Assembly (NCBI GenBank): GCA_021823905.1
Contig: JAKALX010000001.1
Location: forward strand, 1 to 42,768
From: Chloroflexota bacterium
GTDB lineage: Bacteria; Chloroflexota; Dehalococcoidia; Tepidiformales; Tepidiformaceae
Reading direction: 5' to 3'
Length of the DNA: 42,768 nt
Shown: positions 42,657-42,768 of the stretch, in pieces
Numbering within the stretch: the first letter of the stretch is position 1
How the letters are laid out: each line of letters begins with the position of its first letter
The notes under the pieces: model-generated
Database searches by the model: none
What the model was told of the DNA's origin: nothing
What the model saw: only the letters and a program-made list of their open reading frames with translations
Position numbers and translations under genes: made by a program

Positions 42657-42730
42657 TGGCTGGGGAGCAGGGATTCGAACCCCAATACCGTGGTCCAGAG
42701 CCACGTGTCCTGCCATTGGACGACTCCCCA
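42657..42730 (-). tRNA. tRNA-Gln (anticodon CTG), CCA encoded
   Basis: On the minus strand the acceptor arm TGGGGAG (42730-42724) pairs with CTCCCCA (42667-42661), discriminator G at 42660 and genomic CCA at 42659-42657. The anticodon arm is CGTGG-CTCTGGA-CCACG, so the anticodon is CTG (Gln). The T arm carries GGTTCGAATCC. All arms are intact. Confidence 0.95.
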
Positions 42731-42747
42731 GCACGGCTGGGACGCCA

Positions 42748-42753
42748 ATTGTA
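42748..42753 (-). promoter_or_regulatory. Possible -10 element of the tRNA-Gln gene
   Basis: TACAAT on the minus strand, 18-23 nt upstream of the tRNA 5' end and the only AT-rich hexamer there. The -35 region would fall at or beyond the window edge, so the promoter cannot be fully judged. Confidence 0.35.
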
Positions 42754-42768
42754 AGCCAACCCGGCTCG

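Overview
The window is a GC-rich chromosomal segment dominated by a Wzx/Wzy-type polysaccharide (O-antigen or exopolysaccharide) locus. A flippase, an oligosaccharide polymerase and a two-TM chain-length protein are present, together with many glycosyltransferases and three separable nucleotide-sugar cassettes. This points to a Gram-negative-type bacterium. I cannot name the phylum from the sequence; the long antisense ORFs and GC-rich third positions are simply what high GC produces. Several genes start with GTG or TTG.

Layout. (i) 1-4788: flank with two paralogous secreted proteins (861-1559 plus; 3414-4067 minus) around a multi-pass membrane protein (2086-3231), plus palindromic repeats and long non-coding stretches. 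(ii) 4789-13183: chain-length determinant, then a tightly overlapping cassette: glucose-1-phosphate cytidylyltransferase, CDP-glucose 4,6-dehydratase, an E1-type 3-dehydrase with its full iron-sulfur motif, a flavin reductase, an SDR and a thiamine-diphosphate flavoenzyme. This set and order fit a CDP-linked 4-C-branched 3,6-dideoxyhexose of the yersiniose type. (iii) 13270-25801: Wzx-like flippase, O-acetyltransferase, methyltransferase remnant, an IS630-family insertion, four glycosyltransferases, Wzy-like polymerase, methyltransferase and a secreted fibre-like protein. (iv) 25847-34937: five glycosyltransferase/amidotransferase genes plus a WbpA-type dehydrogenase and a 4-epimerase, suggesting an amidated N-acetyl-hexosaminuronic acid. 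(v) 34940-40321: RmlD-like reductase, FnlA/WbvB-type dehydratase, FnlC/WbvD-type 2-epimerase, WbuB-like glycosyltransferase and a WbpV-like SDR, suggesting UDP-L-QuiNAc or UDP-L-FucNAc. (vi) 40322-42768: a MITE-like repeat, a glycosyltransferase cut off by an IS5-family element, a four-repeat CRISPR array directly abutting that IS, a hypothetical gene and tRNA-Gln(CTG).

Working model: the three pathways supply unusual activated sugars; glycosyltransferases build the repeat unit on a lipid carrier; the flippase exports it; the polymerase and chain-length protein assemble the chain. No initiating phosphoglycosyltransferase is visible. Both insertion sequences have transposases split at a seven-A run and both altered the cluster: one replaced the start of a glycosyltransferase gene, the other truncates the cluster end and joins it to the CRISPR array.
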